A DNA stretch of 64,000 nucleotides from Xanthomonas albilineans (GCF_002939705.1 NZ_MDCB01000014.1:1-64000); one strand, 5' to 3'; numbered from the stretch's first letter, positions 8,255 to 19,199 are shown. Notes: a model not told the origin generated them from the sequence alone. Numbers and translations: made by a program.

Positions 8255-9595
8255 ATGCAAAACGCAACCCAGTTCGTCCGTTTCACTGCACTGGCCGTGG
8301 GTATCGTCGGTGCACTGACCATGGGTCAGGCACATGGCGCCGCATTTCAGCTCAAGGAAAACAGCGCCAAGGGACTTGGTCGTGCTTTCGCCGGTGCCGG
8401 GAGTGCGCCTGACGACGCTTCCATCATCGCCGTGAATCCGGCGGGCATGCGCCAACTCGATGGCTCGGTGTTCCAGGCCGACGTCAGCGCCATTCAGTTC
8501 TCCGCCAAGTACCGGGGCAACGGCGGTACCTATGCCAACGGTGCGCCGATCTCTGGTGGCAATGGCGGCGACGCCGGCATGATCGCCCCGGTCCCGGCGT
8601 TCTACTTCCACATGCCGTTCGGCGCAGACAACAACATGCATTTCGGCACCTCGCTGACGGTGCCATTCGGTTTCAAGACCCAATACGACCGCGATTGGGT
8701 TGGTCGCTACAACGGTGTCAAGACCGAATTGCAGACGATCGACTTGAACGCCGCTTTCTCCTACGACGTCAATCCGTACGTATCCTTCGGCGCATCGGTG
8801 TTCGCCGAGCGTTTGAACATCGATCTGACCAACGCCATCGATTTCGGCACCATCCTGGCTTCACGTCGGGTGCCGGGTTTCAGGCCGGGCAGCGTCGACG
8901 GCTTCTCGCGTCTCAAGGGCGACAACACCGCGGCCGGCTTCACTCTGGGCGGCTTGTTCAGCGTCGATGAGAATACCCACATCGGTTTCAGCTACCGGTC
9001 GCAGGTGAAGCACAAAATCACCGATGGTGACGTCGATTTCACCGTCTGGGGCAATGTCGCCACCGTGCTGGCCGTTGCTGCGCCGGGCACCTTTGTCGAC
9101 ACCAAGGGCCGCGCCACGGTCAAGCTGCCGGCCAGCGCCACCGCCAGCTTCACCCACAACGTCAACGAGCAGTGGACGGTGATGGCCGACGTCACCCGCA
9201 CCGCCTGGAAAAAGTTCGACAAGATCACCGTTGACTTCGCTTCCAATCAGCCCGAAAACACGCTGCTGTTCTCCTACCGCGATACCACTTCCGTCGCACT
9301 TGGCACCGAATACCGCATGAGCGACACCCTGACGTTGCGCGGCGGTGTGGCTTACGACCAAACCCCGACCACCGATCAGCACCGCGACGTGCGCGTACCG
9401 GACCAAAGCCGCAAATGGGCTTCGCTGGGTCTGACTTGGAAGCCGTCTCAGCAGGTGGAGTACAGCGTTGGCTACACTCATCTGTTCATCAACGATCCGA
9501 GGGTCGCCACCACCAGTGCGACGGGAAACACGCTGGTCGGCCATTACGACGTGAACGGCAACGTGTTGGCGGGCTCGGTCAACTACAAGTTCTGA
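8255..9595 (+). CDS. fadL: FadL/OmpP1-family outer-membrane fatty-acid transporter
   Basis: A 446-residue outer-membrane beta-barrel for uptake of long-chain fatty acids or other hydrophobic compounds. The ATG at 8255 follows CGGAGAGAAG and gives a clean signal peptide ending around AHGAAF. The mature protein begins with the family's N-terminal hatch (QLKENSAKGLGRAFAG), contains NPAGM, and ends in an aromatic strand with terminal Phe (GSVNYKF), the barrel assembly signal. Alternating hydrophobic beta strands run throughout. The frame is open to 8093 but those codons are non-native. A strong terminator follows, so the gene is monocistronic; a palindrome upstream is a likely operator. Confidence 0.93.
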   Translation: MQNATQFVRFTALAVGIVGALTMGQAHGAAFQLKENSAKGLGRAFAGAGSAPDDASIIAVNPAGMRQLDGSVFQADVSAIQFSAKYRGNGGTYANGAPISGGNGGDAGMIAPVPAFYFHMPFGADNNMHFGTSLTVPFGFKTQYDRDWVGRYNGVKTELQTIDLNAAFSYDVNPYVSFGASVFAERLNIDLTNAIDFGTILASRRVPGFRPGSVDGFSRLKGDNTAAGFTLGGLFSVDENTHIGFSYRSQVKHKITDGDVDFTVWGNVATVLAVAAPGTFVDTKGRATVKLPASATASFTHNVNEQWTVMADVTRTAWKKFDKITVDFASNQPENTLLFSYRDTTSVALGTEYRMSDTLTLRGGVAYDQTPTTDQHRDVRVPDQSRKWASLGLTWKPSQQVEYSVGYTHLFINDPRVATTSATGNTLVGHYDVNGNVLAGSVNYKF

Positions 9596-9616
9596 TCGCA
9601 ACCGCTGCGCCGATCA

Positions 9617-9646
9617 TGAAAAAGCCCCGCTTCTGCGGGGTTTTTT
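9617..9646 (+). terminator. Bidirectional terminator between fadL and putA
   Basis: A stem of GCCCCGC (9624-9630) and GCGGGGT (9635-9641) around a short loop, preceded by a run of A and followed by six T. Because both sides have the homopolymer it can end transcripts from fadL (+) and putA (-), which converge here. Confidence 0.92.
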
Positions 9647-9788
9647 CTGCGACGTTCGCTTCTCCTCGTGCGGTTCTGCATCGCTCCATGCGAAGCGAGG
9701 CAGGCAAGGTTGATCGTCTTGTCCAGGCACGCTTGCCGCGATCGCTGCGTGCAGGCGGCATGGACTGGCGACGCCAACCGTGGGTCGC

Positions 9789-12700
9789 TCAATCGCCGAG
9801 CGTCAGCAGCGAGGCATTGCCACCGGCGGCGGTGGTGTTGACGGTCACCACCTTCTCGGTCGCAAAACGCAGCAGGTAGTGCGGGCCGCCGGCCTTGGGA
9901 CCGGTGCCGGATAACCCCTGGCCACCGAAGGGTTGCACCCCGACCACCGCACCGATCTGGTTGCGGTTGACGTAGACGTTGCCGACCGCCACACGCGTGG
10001 CGATGCGCTCGATGGTTTCGTCGATGCGCGAGTGTACGCCCAGGGTCAGGCCGTAGCCGGTGGCGTTGATCTGGTCGATCACCGCGTCGAGCTGGTCGGC
10101 CTTCCAGCGGATCACGTGCAGCACCGGGCCAAAGACCTCGCGCTGCAATTGCGCCAGCGATTGCAATTCGTAGGCGCGCGGTGCGAAGAAACTGCCGTGT
10201 GCGGTGCTGTCGTCGGTGGCGGTCACGGCAATCAAGCGTGCTTCGCGGTTCATGCGCGCGGCGTGCTCGGTGAGTAGTTGCAGCGCGTCGGCGTCGATGA
10301 CCGGGCCGACATCGGTGGACGGCAGGCCCGGATCGCCGATCTTCAGTTCGGCCATCGCACCCGCCAGCATGGTCATCACCTTGTCGGCAATGTCGTCCTG
10401 CACGAACAGCACGCGCGCGGCCGAGCAACGCTGGCCGGCGGAAATGAAGGCGCTGGCGATTGCATCCTTGACCACCGCTTCCGGCAGCGACGAGGAATCG
10501 GCGATGAAGGCGTTTTGGCCGCCGGTTTCGGCGATCAGCACGCCGATGGCGGCTTCGCGCGCGGCCAGCGCACGGTTGATCGCGCGGGCGGTCTCGGTGG
10601 AGCCGGTGAAGGCGACACCGGCCACGCGTGGATCGCGGGTGAGTGCGGCACCGACGGTGGCGCCATCGCCTGGTAGGAACTGCACGACCGCTTCCGGCAC
10701 GCCCGCCTCGTGCAGCAACTTCACCGCGGCGTGACCGACCAGGTTGGTCTGCTCGGCGGGCTTGGCGATGACGCTGTTGCCGGCGGCCAACGCCGCGGCG
10801 ACTTGGCCGAGGAAGATCGCCAACGGGAAGTTCCAGGGACTGATGCACACGAACACGCCGCGACCGTGCAACTGCAGTTCGTTGGATTCGCCGGTCGGCC
10901 CCGGTAACCGCTCGGGCGCGCCGAACTGGGCGCGTGCTTGGCCAGCGTAGTAGCGCAGGAAATCCACCGCCTCGCGCACTTCGGCGACGCCGTCGGGCAA
11001 GGTCTTGCCGGCTTCCTTGACGCACAGCGCCATGAACTCGGGCATCCGCGCTTCCAGCAGGTCGGCGGCGTGTTCGAGGATGGTGGCGCGGCTGGCGGCG
11101 GGAGTGCGGTTCCAGGCCGGTTGTGCGTTGACGGCATTGGCGAGCGCTTTTTCCACGCTCGCGGCATCGGCTGGCTGCCAGCGGCCGACGATCTCGCGGT
11201 GGTTGGCCGGATTGGCCACTGGCAGCGATTCGCTGGCGATCACCGCGCCGGGCACCAGTGGTGCGGCGTGCCAGGGTTTGAGCGCGGCGTTGAGTTGATC
11301 GGCCAGTGCGCGCAGGTCGTTGTCGTTGGCGAGGTTGACGCCCATGGAGTTTTTCCTGTTGTGGTGCTGGCTGCGCAGCAGGTCGACCGGCAGCGGAATC
11401 TTCGGATGCGGGATGGACGCGAACGCGGACACGGCCTCGATCGGATCGCGGATCAGCTCCTCGATGGCCACGTTCTCGTCGGTGATGCGATTGACGAAGC
11501 TGGAATTGGCGCCGTTTTCGAGCAGGCGCCGCACCAGATACGGCAGCAGGTCCTCGTGCGAGCCGACCGGCGCGTACACGCGGCAGGGCACCCCCAGGCG
11601 ATCGGCGGGAATGACCTCGGCGTAGAGGTCATCGCCCATGCCGTGCAGCTTCTGGTGCTCGTAGTCCCTGCCGTTGGCGATGGCGCGCACCGCCGCGATG
11701 GTCTGCGCGTTGTGCGTGGCGAACATCGGATACAGCGCGTCGCTGTGCGCGAACAGGCGCTTGGCGCAGGCCAGATAGGACACGTCGGTATTTTGCTTGC
11801 GGGTGAATACCGGGTAGCCAGAATGGCCCTCGACCTGCGCGCGCTTGATCTCTGCATCCCAGTAAGCGCCCTTGACCAGGCGCACCGGAATACGGCGGCC
11901 AACGCGGCGCGCCAGATCGGCAAGAAAGTCGATCGTATACGGTGTACGCTTCTGATACGCCTGCACCGCCAGGCCGTAGCCTTCCCAGCCGTCCAGCGAT
12001 GGATCGGAGAAGGTGGCCGCGATGATGTCCAACGACAGTTCCAGACGGTCGGCTTCTTCGGCATCGACGGTGTAGCCGATGCCGTAGGACTTGGCCAACT
12101 GCGCCAGCTCCAGCACCCCCGGCGCCAGCTCGGCCATTACCCGTGCGCGCTTGGCGTGCTCGTAGCGCGGGTATAGCGCGGAGAGTTTGATCGAGATGCT
12201 GGGCGCGGCGAACACCGCCTCCTTGCCGCTGTCGCGCTGGCGTTGCGTGGCGAAGTGCGTGCCGATGGCGTGAATCGCCTGACGATAGGCATCCAAGTAG
12301 CGCTGTGCGTCGCGCATGGTCAGCGCGCCTTCGCCGAGCATGTCGAAGGAATAGCGGTAGTGCGCGTTGTCGCCCTTCTTCGAGCGCGCCAACGCCTCGC
12401 CGATGGTGCGGCCCATGACGAACTGGTGGCCCATGATCTTCATCGCCTGACGCACCGCCAGCCGGATCACCGGCTCGCCGACGCGGCCGATCAGGCGTTT
12501 GAATGCGCCGGCCACGTCGGCACGGGTGAGGTCGTTGATCTGTACCAGCTTGCCGGTGAGCATCAATCCCCAGGTGGAGGCATTGACGAGGATCGAATCG
12601 CTCTCGCCCATGTGCTTCTTCCAGTCCGCGTCGCCGAGCTTGTCGCGGATCAGCTTGTCGGCGGTGTCCTGGTCGGGGATGCGCAGCAGCGCTTCGGCCA

Positions 12701-13049
12701 CGCACATCAGCAGCACGCCTTCCTCGCTGCCGAGGTCGTACTGGCGCATGAACGCTTCGATCGCGCCCTGGTGCTCCGCACGGGCGCGCACGCGAGTGAC
12801 CAGATCGGCGGCCAGCGCCTGTACCTTGGCCTGGTCGGCGGTCGGCAGGCGGGCTTGTTCGAGCAGTTCGCGCACGTGTTCGGCTTCGTCCTTCAGCCAG
12901 GCGGCGGTGATCGCGGCGCGCAAGGCGTGCGCTGCGGGGGGAAGTTCGGGGGCGAGCAGCGGCGAAGGCAACGCCGATGGCATCGTCGAGGGAGAGCCGG
13001 CGCCAGACAGAGCGTTCATGCGGGAAAGGCCAGGGATGGAAGCGATCAT
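9789..13049 (-). CDS. putA: Bifunctional proline dehydrogenase / glutamate-semialdehyde dehydrogenase
   Basis: A protein of up to 1086 residues that oxidises proline to glutamate in two steps at the inner membrane face. The N-terminal half is the FAD-dependent proline dehydrogenase barrel ([32 protein letters not shown]). The C-terminal half is the aldehyde dehydrogenase, with [10 protein letters not shown], the NAD site FTGSTETA, general-base Glu in AETGGQNAF and catalytic Cys in GQRCSAARV. There is no ribbon-helix-helix DNA-binding domain at the N-terminus, so unlike E. coli PutA it should not act as its own repressor. Start is ATG 13049 or ATG 13019; neither has a good ribosome site. It is divergent from the cytochrome oxidase locus. 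Confidence 0.96.
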   Translation of the reverse strand: MIASIPGLSRMNALSGAGSPSTMPSALPSPLLAPELPPAAHALRAAITAAWLKDEAEHVRELLEQARLPTADQAKVQALAADLVTRVRARAEHQGAIEAFMRQYDLGSEEGVLLMCVAEALLRIPDQDTADKLIRDKLGDADWKKHMGESDSILVNASTWGLMLTGKLVQINDLTRADVAGAFKRLIGRVGEPVIRLAVRQAMKIMGHQFVMGRTIGEALARSKKGDNAHYRYSFDMLGEGALTMRDAQRYLDAYRQAIHAIGTHFATQRQRDSGKEAVFAAPSISIKLSALYPRYEHAKRARVMAELAPGVLELAQLAKSYGIGYTVDAEEADRLELSLDIIAATFSDPSLDGWEGYGLAVQAYQKRTPYTIDFLADLARRVGRRIPVRLVKGAYWDAEIKRAQVEGHSGYPVFTRKQNTDVSYLACAKRLFAHSDALYPMFATHNAQTIAAVRAIANGRDYEHQKLHGMGDDLYAEVIPADRLGVPCRVYAPVGSHEDLLPYLVRRLLENGANSSFVNRITDENVAIEELIRDPIEAVSAFASIPHPKIPLPVDLLRSQHHNRKNSMGVNLANDNDLRALADQLNAALKPWHAAPLVPGAVIASESLPVANPANHREIVGRWQPADAASVEKALANAVNAQPAWNRTPAASRATILEHAADLLEARMPEFMALCVKEAGKTLPDGVAEVREAVDFLRYYAGQARAQFGAPERLPGPTGESNELQLHGRGVFVCISPWNFPLAIFLGQVAAALAAGNSVIAKPAEQTNLVGHAAVKLLHEAGVPEAVVQFLPGDGATVGAALTRDPRVAGVAFTGSTETARAINRALAAREAAIGVLIAETGGQNAFIADSSSLPEAVVKDAIASAFISAGQRCSAARVLFVQDDIADKVMTMLAGAMAELKIGDPGLPSTDVGPVIDADALQLLTEHAARMNREARLIAVTATDDSTAHGSFFAPRAYELQSLAQLQREVFGPVLHVIRWKADQLDAVIDQINATGYGLTLGVHSRIDETIERIATRVAVGNVYVNRNQIGAVVGVQPFGGQGLSGTGPKAGGPHYLLRFATEKVVTVNTTAAGGNASLLTLGD

Positions 13050-13246
13050 TTTATGTCAGTGCCCGCGTCGGCTGGGTGTGGCCGGCAGCGTCGACGGCTG
13101 TGATGCCGGGCGACATGGCGTGCCGATCTGGTTGCATTGCAGCATTTTTTTGTGATGCACCCGCGCTTGCCGCGGGGCAGGCCCAGGGCTACCATCCAGG
13201 GGTACTCGCGACTTGAAGGCGAGGCGGTTCGGAAGCGCGGTTCGAC

Positions 13247-13723
13247 ATGATCGAAATGTTTCCGTTTTCTCCGGAGGGGTCGGGTGCGCAGCTGCGGTTG
13301 CGCCCGCCGCGGGCACTCAACGCCCGGCAGTTCGTCTTGTTGTTCGCTGCGCTCGCCGGGGCGATGTGGGCCGTGGCAGCGATTGGGTGGCTCGCAGGTA
13401 ATGTGTTCGCGCCTGTATTCGCCTTGTTGCATAGCATGTTGGTCGCGCTGGCGCTGCGCTGGTCATGGCGTGTGGGCGAGCGCGAAGAAGATATCCGGGT
13501 GGGTCCGGCTTGTGTGGAAGTGACCCGTCCGAATGCGGGAACGCCAGCGTTCCGCGCCCATCCGCATTGGGTGCGGTTGCGGATCGAAGGCGACGACAGG
13601 GTGGTGCTGGCATCCAGCGGCAAGCAGGTTCGGGTGGGCGAGTTCCTCGGTCCCGACGAGCGCCGCGAACTGGCGCAGACCCTGCAAGGCTTGCTGGCGG
13701 CCGCGACTGGCCGCAACCGATGA
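13247..13723 (+). CDS. DUF2244 membrane protein of the cox locus
   Basis: A 158-residue inner-membrane protein with two adjacent membrane segments (about 28-72) and a soluble C-terminal domain, matching DUF2244. Family members sit next to cytochrome c oxidase genes in many proteobacteria and are thought to help oxidase biogenesis, but no activity is established. It starts the oxidase cluster, 20 bases before coxB, and probably shares its transcript. Confidence 0.85.
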   Translation: MIEMFPFSPEGSGAQLRLRPPRALNARQFVLLFAALAGAMWAVAAIGWLAGNVFAPVFALLHSMLVALALRWSWRVGEREEDIRVGPACVEVTRPNAGTPAFRAHPHWVRLRIEGDDRVVLASSGKQVRVGEFLGPDERRELAQTLQGLLAAATGRNR

Positions 13724-13743
13724 CACGCCAAGGGGTCTAGGCA

Positions 13744-14709
13744 ATGAAGCAATGCGGCAGGTGGGTGCAACAGGCAATCAAGGCAGGAATGGCGCTGGTG
13801 GCGGTAGTGACCGCGCCGCTGGCGTGGGCGCAGGCGGCCGATCCGAAGCCGTGGCAGCTCAACATGGGCCGTGGCGTCACCCAGAGCGCGCACAATGCCT
13901 ACGCTGCCCACATGCTCGCATTGTGGGTATGTGTGGTGATTGGTGTGCTGGTGTTCGGCGCGATGGCGTATGCGCTCTTCACCTTCCGCAAGTCCAAGGG
14001 TGTGGTGCCGGCGCAGTTCACCCACAACACCAAGGCCGAGATCGTCTGGACGGTGATTCCGGTGTTGATCCTGATCGTGATGGCATGGCCGGCCACGGCC
14101 AAGCTGATCGCGATGTACGACACCCGCGATGCCGAAATGACGGTGAAGATCACCGGCTACCAGTGGATGTGGCGTTACGAATACCTGGGCGAGAATGTGT
14201 CCTTCACCAGTCGCCTGGCGCGCAGTTCCGACCGCATGCGGCAGAGCGGCGCGGTGCCGACCGTCGAACACGATCCGCACTATCTGCTGGATGTGGACAA
14301 CCGCTTGGTGTTGCCGGTGAACACCAAGGTCCGCTTCCTGATCACCGCCGACGATGTGATCCATGCCTGGTGGGTGCCGGCGCTGGGCTGGAAGCAGGAC
14401 GCCATTCCCGGGATCGTCAACGAGGCCTGGACCAGCATCGACACGCCGGGGGTGTACCGTGGTCAGTGTGCCGTCCTCTGCGGCAAGGATCACGGCTTCA
14501 TGCCGATCGTGGTCGAGGCGATGAGCAAGCAGGATTTCCGCAAGTGGCTGGCGTCGCGCAAGCCAGCGCCTGCGTCCACTCTGGCTCCGGTAGCCGCTCC
14601 AGCCGCGTCCGCTCCGGATCATGCGGCGGCGCCGACGGTGCCACCGCAGGCACAACAGTCGCGCCCGCGTCCTCGTCCCGGTTCGCACGTGATCGTGCAA
14701 ACCACCTGA
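13744..14709 (+). CDS. coxB: Cytochrome c oxidase subunit II
   Basis: A 321-residue membrane-anchored subunit that accepts electrons from cytochrome c at the binuclear CuA centre. A signal peptide (ends near AQA) is followed by two membrane segments (about 55-80 and 100-120) and the periplasmic cupredoxin domain. CuA ligands are visible: His in DDVIHAWWVP, then CAVLCGKDHGFMP with the Cys-x3-Cys, His and Met ligands. The electron-entry segment YQWMWRYEY is present. The last 50 residues are a Pro/Ala/Arg-rich tail without a haem-binding CxxCH, so it is not a cytochrome c fusion. Confidence 0.97.
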   Translation: MKQCGRWVQQAIKAGMALVAVVTAPLAWAQAADPKPWQLNMGRGVTQSAHNAYAAHMLALWVCVVIGVLVFGAMAYALFTFRKSKGVVPAQFTHNTKAEIVWTVIPVLILIVMAWPATAKLIAMYDTRDAEMTVKITGYQWMWRYEYLGENVSFTSRLARSSDRMRQSGAVPTVEHDPHYLLDVDNRLVLPVNTKVRFLITADDVIHAWWVPALGWKQDAIPGIVNEAWTSIDTPGVYRGQCAVLCGKDHGFMPIVVEAMSKQDFRKWLASRKPAPASTLAPVAAPAASAPDHAAAPTVPPQAQQSRPRPRPGSHVIVQTT

Positions 14710-14740
14710 TTCCCAGCCTTCCTTTCCTGAGGTAGCCGCC

Positions 14741-16351
14741 ATGGCCCATTCCGCAGTCGATCACCACGACGAGCACGGGCATTCGCAGAGCTTCGTCGCG
14801 CGTTGGTTCTTTTCCACCAACCACAAGGACATCGGCACGCTGTACCTGCTCTTCAGCTTCACCATGTTCGTCATCGGTGCAGCGATGAGCGTGGTGATTC
14901 GTGCCGAGTTGGCGCAGCCGGGGTTGCAGTTCGTCAAGCCCGAGTTCTTCAACCAGATGACCACCGTGCATGCGCTGGTGATGATCTTCGGCGGGGTGAT
15001 GCCGGCCTTCGTCGGCTTGGCCAACTGGATGATCCCACTGCAAATCGGCGCGCCGGACATGGCGTTGCCACGCATGAACAATTGGTCGTTCTGGCTATTG
15101 CCAGTGGCGTTCACCTTGCTGCTGTTGACCCTGTTCCTGCCCGGTGGTGCGCCAGCCGCCGGCTGGGCGATGTACCCGCCGTTGATGCTGCAGGGTGGTT
15201 ACAACGTGGCCTTCTCGGTGTTCGCCATCCATGTGGCCGGCATCAGTTCGATCATGGGGGCGATCAATATCATCGCCACCGTGCTCAACATGCGCGCGCC
15301 GGGCATCTACCTGCTGAAGATGCCGATCTTCTGCTGGGCCTGGCTGATCACCGCGTTCCTGCTGATCGCGGTGATGCCGGTGCTGGCCGGCGCGGTGACC
15401 ATGCTGCTGACCGACAAGTTCTTCGGCACTTCGTTCTTCAACGCGGCCGGCGGTGGCGATCCGGTGATGTACCAGCATATTTTCTGGTTCTTTGGGCATC
15501 CGGAGGTCTACATCATGATCCTGCCGGCGTTCGGCGTGATCAGCGAGATTATTCCCACCTTCAGCCGCAAGCCGCTGTTCGGTTACCAGGCGATGGTCTA
15601 TGCGATCGCGGCCATCGCGTTCCTGAGCTTCATCGTCTGGGCCCACCACATGTTCACCGTGGGCATGCCGCTGGGTGGCGAGATCTACTTCATGTTCGCC
15701 ACCATGCTGATCTCCATCCCCACCGGGGTGAAGGTATTCAACTGGATCAGCACGATGTGGCGAGGCGCGATGAGCTTCGAGTCGCCGATGCTGTGGGCGG
15801 TGGCGTTCGTCATCCTGTTCACCATCGGTGGTTTTTCCGGGCTGATGCTGGCGATCGTGCCGGCCGACTTCCAGTACCACGATACGTATTTCGTGGTTGC
15901 GCATTTTCATTATGTGTTGGTCACCGGCGCGGTGTTCGCGCTGATCGCGGCGGTGTACTACTGGTGGCCGAAGTGGACCGGGCGCATGTACAACGAGAGC
16001 TGGGCCAAGTTCCATTTCTGGTGGACGATGCTGTTCGTCAACCTGCTGTTCTTCCCGCAGCACTTCCTCGGTCTGGCCGGTATGCCTCGGCGTATTCCGG
16101 ACTACAACGTGGTGTTCGCGGACTGGAACCTGGTCAGTTCAATCGGCGCGTTCGGCATGTTCGTCACCCCGTTTTTGATGGCCTCGATCCTGCTGGCGTC
16201 GCTGCGCAACGGCGCGCATGCGCAGGCGCGTGTGTGGGAAGGCGCGCGCGGCCTGGAATGGACGGTGCCGTCGCCAGCGCCGGCGCATACCTTCACCCTG
16301 CCGCCGGTGCTCAAGCCCGGTGATCTGGCCCACGACGACATCGGCCACTGA
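14741..16351 (+). CDS. coxA: Cytochrome c oxidase subunit I
   Basis: A 536-residue haem-copper oxidase catalytic subunit (aa3 type) with 12 membrane segments. Visible ligands and channels: His in [12 protein letters not shown] (low-spin haem), HPEVY with the His-Tyr cross-link pair at CuB, HHMFTVG with the paired CuB His residues, and [13 protein letters not shown] with the haem a3 and haem a ligands. The XGHPEVYI and YHDTYF motifs mark a type A proton-pumping oxidase. Its stop TGA overlaps the next start codon by one base (TGATG), which implies translational coupling. Confidence 0.98.
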   Translation: MAHSAVDHHDEHGHSQSFVARWFFSTNHKDIGTLYLLFSFTMFVIGAAMSVVIRAELAQPGLQFVKPEFFNQMTTVHALVMIFGGVMPAFVGLANWMIPLQIGAPDMALPRMNNWSFWLLPVAFTLLLLTLFLPGGAPAAGWAMYPPLMLQGGYNVAFSVFAIHVAGISSIMGAINIIATVLNMRAPGIYLLKMPIFCWAWLITAFLLIAVMPVLAGAVTMLLTDKFFGTSFFNAAGGGDPVMYQHIFWFFGHPEVYIMILPAFGVISEIIPTFSRKPLFGYQAMVYAIAAIAFLSFIVWAHHMFTVGMPLGGEIYFMFATMLISIPTGVKVFNWISTMWRGAMSFESPMLWAVAFVILFTIGGFSGLMLAIVPADFQYHDTYFVVAHFHYVLVTGAVFALIAAVYYWWPKWTGRMYNESWAKFHFWWTMLFVNLLFFPQHFLGLAGMPRRIPDYNVVFADWNLVSSIGAFGMFVTPFLMASILLASLRNGAHAQARVWEGARGLEWTVPSPAPAHTFTLPPVLKPGDLAHDDIGH

Positions 16352-16482
16352 TGACTGCCCAGCCGCCACTCGACGAGTTGGTCCTGCGCCGCAAACGTGC
16401 GGCGCGTACCGCCCTGGTGGTCGGCGTGGTCGCGCTGGCAATCTACGTCGGCTTCATCCTCTCCGGGGTGTTGGGCCGATGA
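16351..16482 (+). CDS. Cytochrome oxidase small assembly protein (43 aa)
   Basis: A 43-codon gene too short for ordinary ORF calling. It begins [10 protein letters not shown], has a basic RRKRAAR segment and one membrane helix (about 20-41), and ends SGVLGR. Its ATG overlaps the coxA stop by one base and its TGA overlaps the ctaG ATG (ATGA), so it is translationally coupled on both sides. Small single-helix proteins in this position are annotated as cytochrome oxidase small assembly proteins; their exact role is not known to me. Confidence 0.85.
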   Translation: MTAQPPLDELVLRRKRAARTALVVGVVALAIYVGFILSGVLGR

Positions 16483-17069
16483 ACGCGCCGGCACCGCACG
16501 TGCACAGCAGTGCCGGATTGTTCAAGCTGGTCGGTGTGGCGCTTGCCGTGTTCGTGCTGACCTTTTCGCTGGTGCCGTTGTACCGTATCGCTTGCGAGAA
16601 GGTGTTCGGCATTCGCCTGGAGCGCGGTCCGGGCGAAGGTCAGCAGGCGCGCGCGCCGCTGGTCGACAAGCGCACGGTCAAGGTGCAGTTCGATGGCGGG
16701 GTGAATTCCAAGCTGCCGTGGTCGTTCCATCCGGAGCAGATGACCATGGAGGTGATCCCCGGCCAGCTCAATCAAGCGCTGTACTACGCACGCAACGAAA
16801 GCGGTCGCGCCATCGTCGGCAGCGCGGTGCCATCGGTGGCGCCGGCACGCGCCTCCGGTTATTTCACCAAGACCGAGTGTTTCTGCTTCACCGCGCAGAC
16901 CTTGCAGGCCGGAGAGCAGCGCGACATGCCGGTACGCTTCATCGTCGATCCCAACCTGCCGCGCGACATCACTACCATCACTCTGTCCTACACCTTCTAC
17001 AAGAACGATGCGCTGAGCAAGGAACTGCAATCGCCGAGACTGGCCGGTTCCGCACGCGCAGCTCTCTGA
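16479..17069 (+). CDS. ctaG: Cytochrome c oxidase assembly protein CtaG/Cox11
   Basis: A 196-residue copper chaperone that delivers copper to the CuB site of subunit I. It has one N-terminal membrane anchor (about 12-35) and a periplasmic immunoglobulin-like domain. The copper-binding CFCF motif is present in [10 protein letters not shown]. The ATG at 16479 overlaps the preceding stop (ATGA). The open frame begins upstream at 16218 but that part lies inside coxA. Confidence 0.96.
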   Translation: MNAPAPHVHSSAGLFKLVGVALAVFVLTFSLVPLYRIACEKVFGIRLERGPGEGQQARAPLVDKRTVKVQFDGGVNSKLPWSFHPEQMTMEVIPGQLNQALYYARNESGRAIVGSAVPSVAPARASGYFTKTECFCFTAQTLQAGEQRDMPVRFIVDPNLPRDITTITLSYTFYKNDALSKELQSPRLAGSARAAL

Positions 17070-17081
17070 CACCCGACCGGA

Positions 17082-17966
17082 ATGCCTGCCATGGCCCAAC
17101 CCAGCACCGACGCCACCGCCTATTACGTGCCCAGCCAGAGTCGTTGGCCGTTCATCGGTTCCATCGCCATGTTTCTGACGATGATTGGCGTGGCCAGTTG
17201 GCTCAACGACGCGGCCTGGGGCCAATGGACGTTCTTCGCTGGCATCGCGATGTTGCTGGCGACACTGTTCATGTGGTTCGGCGATGTGATCCGCGAGTCC
17301 ATCGCCGGGCACTACAACCGTCAGGTCGACGTGTCGTTCCGGATGGGGATGGTCTGGTTCATCTTCTCCGAGGTGATGTTCTTTGGCGCGTTCTTCGGCG
17401 CGCTGTTCTATACCCGTACCTTCATCCTGCCGATGCTGGGCGGCGATAGCTATCGCGTGATGACCAACGCGCTGCTATGGGACGGGTATTCCGCGGCGTG
17501 GCCGACCAACGGGCCAGGGGCGATCGGCGGGCACTTCCAGACCATCGAGGCTTGGGGATTGCCATTGATCAACACGCTGATCCTGCTCAGCTCCGGAGTG
17601 ACCCTGACCATTGCCCACCATGCGCTCAAGGCGGGGCAGCGCACGCGCCTTCTGGTGTTCCAGGCGCTGACCGTGTTACTGGGGTGTACGTTCCTGTATT
17701 GCCAGGGCAAGGAATACATCCACGCCTACAAAGAGCTCAATCTCACGCTGGGATCGGGCATCTATGGTTCCACTTTCTTCATGCTCACCGGCTTCCACGG
17801 CGCGCACGTGCTGCTGGGAACGATCATGTTGCTGGTGATGTGGCTGCGCGCGGCGCGCGGGCACTTCAGTCGCGATCATCATTTTGCTTTCGAGGCAGCG
17901 GCCTGGTATTGGCACTTTGTCGACGTGGTGTGGTTGGCGCTGTTCCTGTTCGTGTATGTGCTTTGA
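17082..17966 (+). CDS. coxC: Cytochrome c oxidase subunit III
   Basis: A 294-residue integral membrane subunit with seven helices. Family segments seen: RMGMVWFIFSEVMFF, the acidic residue SEVMFFGAFF, GFHGAHVLLGT and WYWHFVDVVWL near the C-terminus. Start is ATG 17082, with an alternative ATG at 17091. It lies 12 bases after ctaG in the same transcript. No terminator is obvious after it. Confidence 0.97.
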   Translation: MPAMAQPSTDATAYYVPSQSRWPFIGSIAMFLTMIGVASWLNDAAWGQWTFFAGIAMLLATLFMWFGDVIRESIAGHYNRQVDVSFRMGMVWFIFSEVMFFGAFFGALFYTRTFILPMLGGDSYRVMTNALLWDGYSAAWPTNGPGAIGGHFQTIEAWGLPLINTLILLSSGVTLTIAHHALKAGQRTRLLVFQALTVLLGCTFLYCQGKEYIHAYKELNLTLGSGIYGSTFFMLTGFHGAHVLLGTIMLLVMWLRAARGHFSRDHHFAFEAAAWYWHFVDVVWLALFLFVYVL

Positions 17967-18191
17967 GATCGCGAGCCGGTTTATGCGAGATTGCGAGAAT
18001 GTGCGTCATGTGGGCGTTCCGGATTTTCTAGCGGCGCGAGTTTGCCGAATGGCGATGCATCGTGGGTGCAAACCGTCTCGAAACGGCCGCTAGGGCACGG
18101 CGGTTTGGTTTTCGACATGCGTTCCTTTTTCCGTGCATCCCATCGCTTGATCGCGATGGTGTGCCGCGCGGCATGGCAGCTGTTCTGCTTC

Positions 18192-18410
18192 TTACTGCCC
18201 CAGCCCGTGCGGCTTGATCGTGCCGGTGTAGATGCCCAAGATCACCAATAAGATCAGGCAGACCGACAAACCGATGCGCCAGGTCAATGCGTTCACCGTG
18301 CGCTTGCTCTGGCCGCGGTCCACCAACAGGTAGTACAGACCGGCGCCGAGGTTCCATAGGATGACCAGCAGGAACGCGACGATCAGCAGGGTTTTCAGTG
18401 AGTCGTTCAT
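18192..18410 (-). CDS. Twin transmembrane protein, DUF2909 family
   Basis: A 72-residue inner-membrane protein, MNDSLKTLLI to HGLGQ, with two membrane helices (about 5-28 and 46-65) joined by a basic hinge (RGQSKR). It resembles the DUF2909 twin-TM family repeatedly found inside cytochrome oxidase clusters. It is transcribed against the flanking oxidase genes. Function unknown; a link to oxidase biogenesis is inferred from position. Confidence 0.8.
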   Translation of the reverse strand: MNDSLKTLLIVAFLLVILWNLGAGLYYLLVDRGQSKRTVNALTWRIGLSVCLILLVILGIYTGTIKPHGLGQ

Positions 18411-18440
18411 GGGCGTCTCGGCGCATGGTGTTTCCGCATT

Positions 18441-19199
18441 ATGACCCTCGCCGCCGCCTCGCGTGCGGGCGCGCACCGGCGCATGCCGTTGTGGCTGGGC
18501 TGGAGTGTTGCGCTGGCGTTGGCGCTGGGATTTTGCGCGCTGGGCCGTTGGCAATTGCAGCGCATGCATGAGAAGCAGGCGCTGCTCGCGCAGGCGGCGC
18601 ACGTGCGCGATCGTCCGCAGGCGCTGGCCGATGCGCTGCGCACGGGCCGACCTGAGCGGCTGGCCTGGGTACACGGCGCAGGCCGCTTCCTGCCTGGGCA
18701 GATTCTGCTCGATAACCAGATCCGCCAGGGCCGTAGTGGGATGAAGCTGTATCAGCCGTTCCTGCCCGATGGCGTGTCGGTGCCGTTGCTGGTCGAGCTG
18801 GGCTGGTTGCCGTTGCCTGCCGACCGCGCCCTACCGAGTCCAGCGCCGCTGCAAGGCCGGTACGTGCTGGTCGGTCTGCTCGGGCCGCCACCGTCGCATG
18901 GCCTGACATTGGGCCCGGCGCTGGTCGCGGCGCCGTCGCCGCAGCGCTGGTTGGCGATGCGGATCGAGCCGGCGGCGATTGGCGTGGCGCTCGGCCGCCG
19001 CGACATTTTGTCGCAGGTGCTGCGCCTGGATCCGGCCCTGCCGCTGGGCTATCCGCGCGATCTGGACCCGTTGCCGAACACGCTGCCGCCCGAGCGCCAC
19101 CTGGCTTACGCGGTGCAGTGGTTCGGACTGGCACTGCTGGTGCTGGTCACGACCGCATTGCTCAGTTGGCGCAGACGCAGGGGACGAGACGGGCGCTGA
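18441..19199 (+). CDS. SURF1-family cytochrome oxidase assembly protein
   Basis: A 252-residue protein of the SURF1 (Shy1) family, which helps insert haem a into oxidase subunit I. It has the family layout of an N-terminal helix (about 16-35, followed by LGRWQLQRMHEK), a large periplasmic domain containing GRFLPGQILLDNQ and LVELGWLPLP, and a C-terminal helix (about 222-242) after YAVQWFGLA. The next gene follows without a gap. Confidence 0.92.
   Translation: MTLAAASRAGAHRRMPLWLGWSVALALALGFCALGRWQLQRMHEKQALLAQAAHVRDRPQALADALRTGRPERLAWVHGAGRFLPGQILLDNQIRQGRSGMKLYQPFLPDGVSVPLLVELGWLPLPADRALPSPAPLQGRYVLVGLLGPPPSHGLTLGPALVAAPSPQRWLAMRIEPAAIGVALGRRDILSQVLRLDPALPLGYPRDLDPLPNTLPPERHLAYAVQWFGLALLVLVTTALLSWRRRRGRDGR

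Noticed and set aside
15095-16063. 322-codon minus-strand frame inside coxA
   Set aside because: Entirely opposite a certain oxidase gene; His/Arg/Gln-rich composition is the usual antisense product of GC-rich coding DNA.
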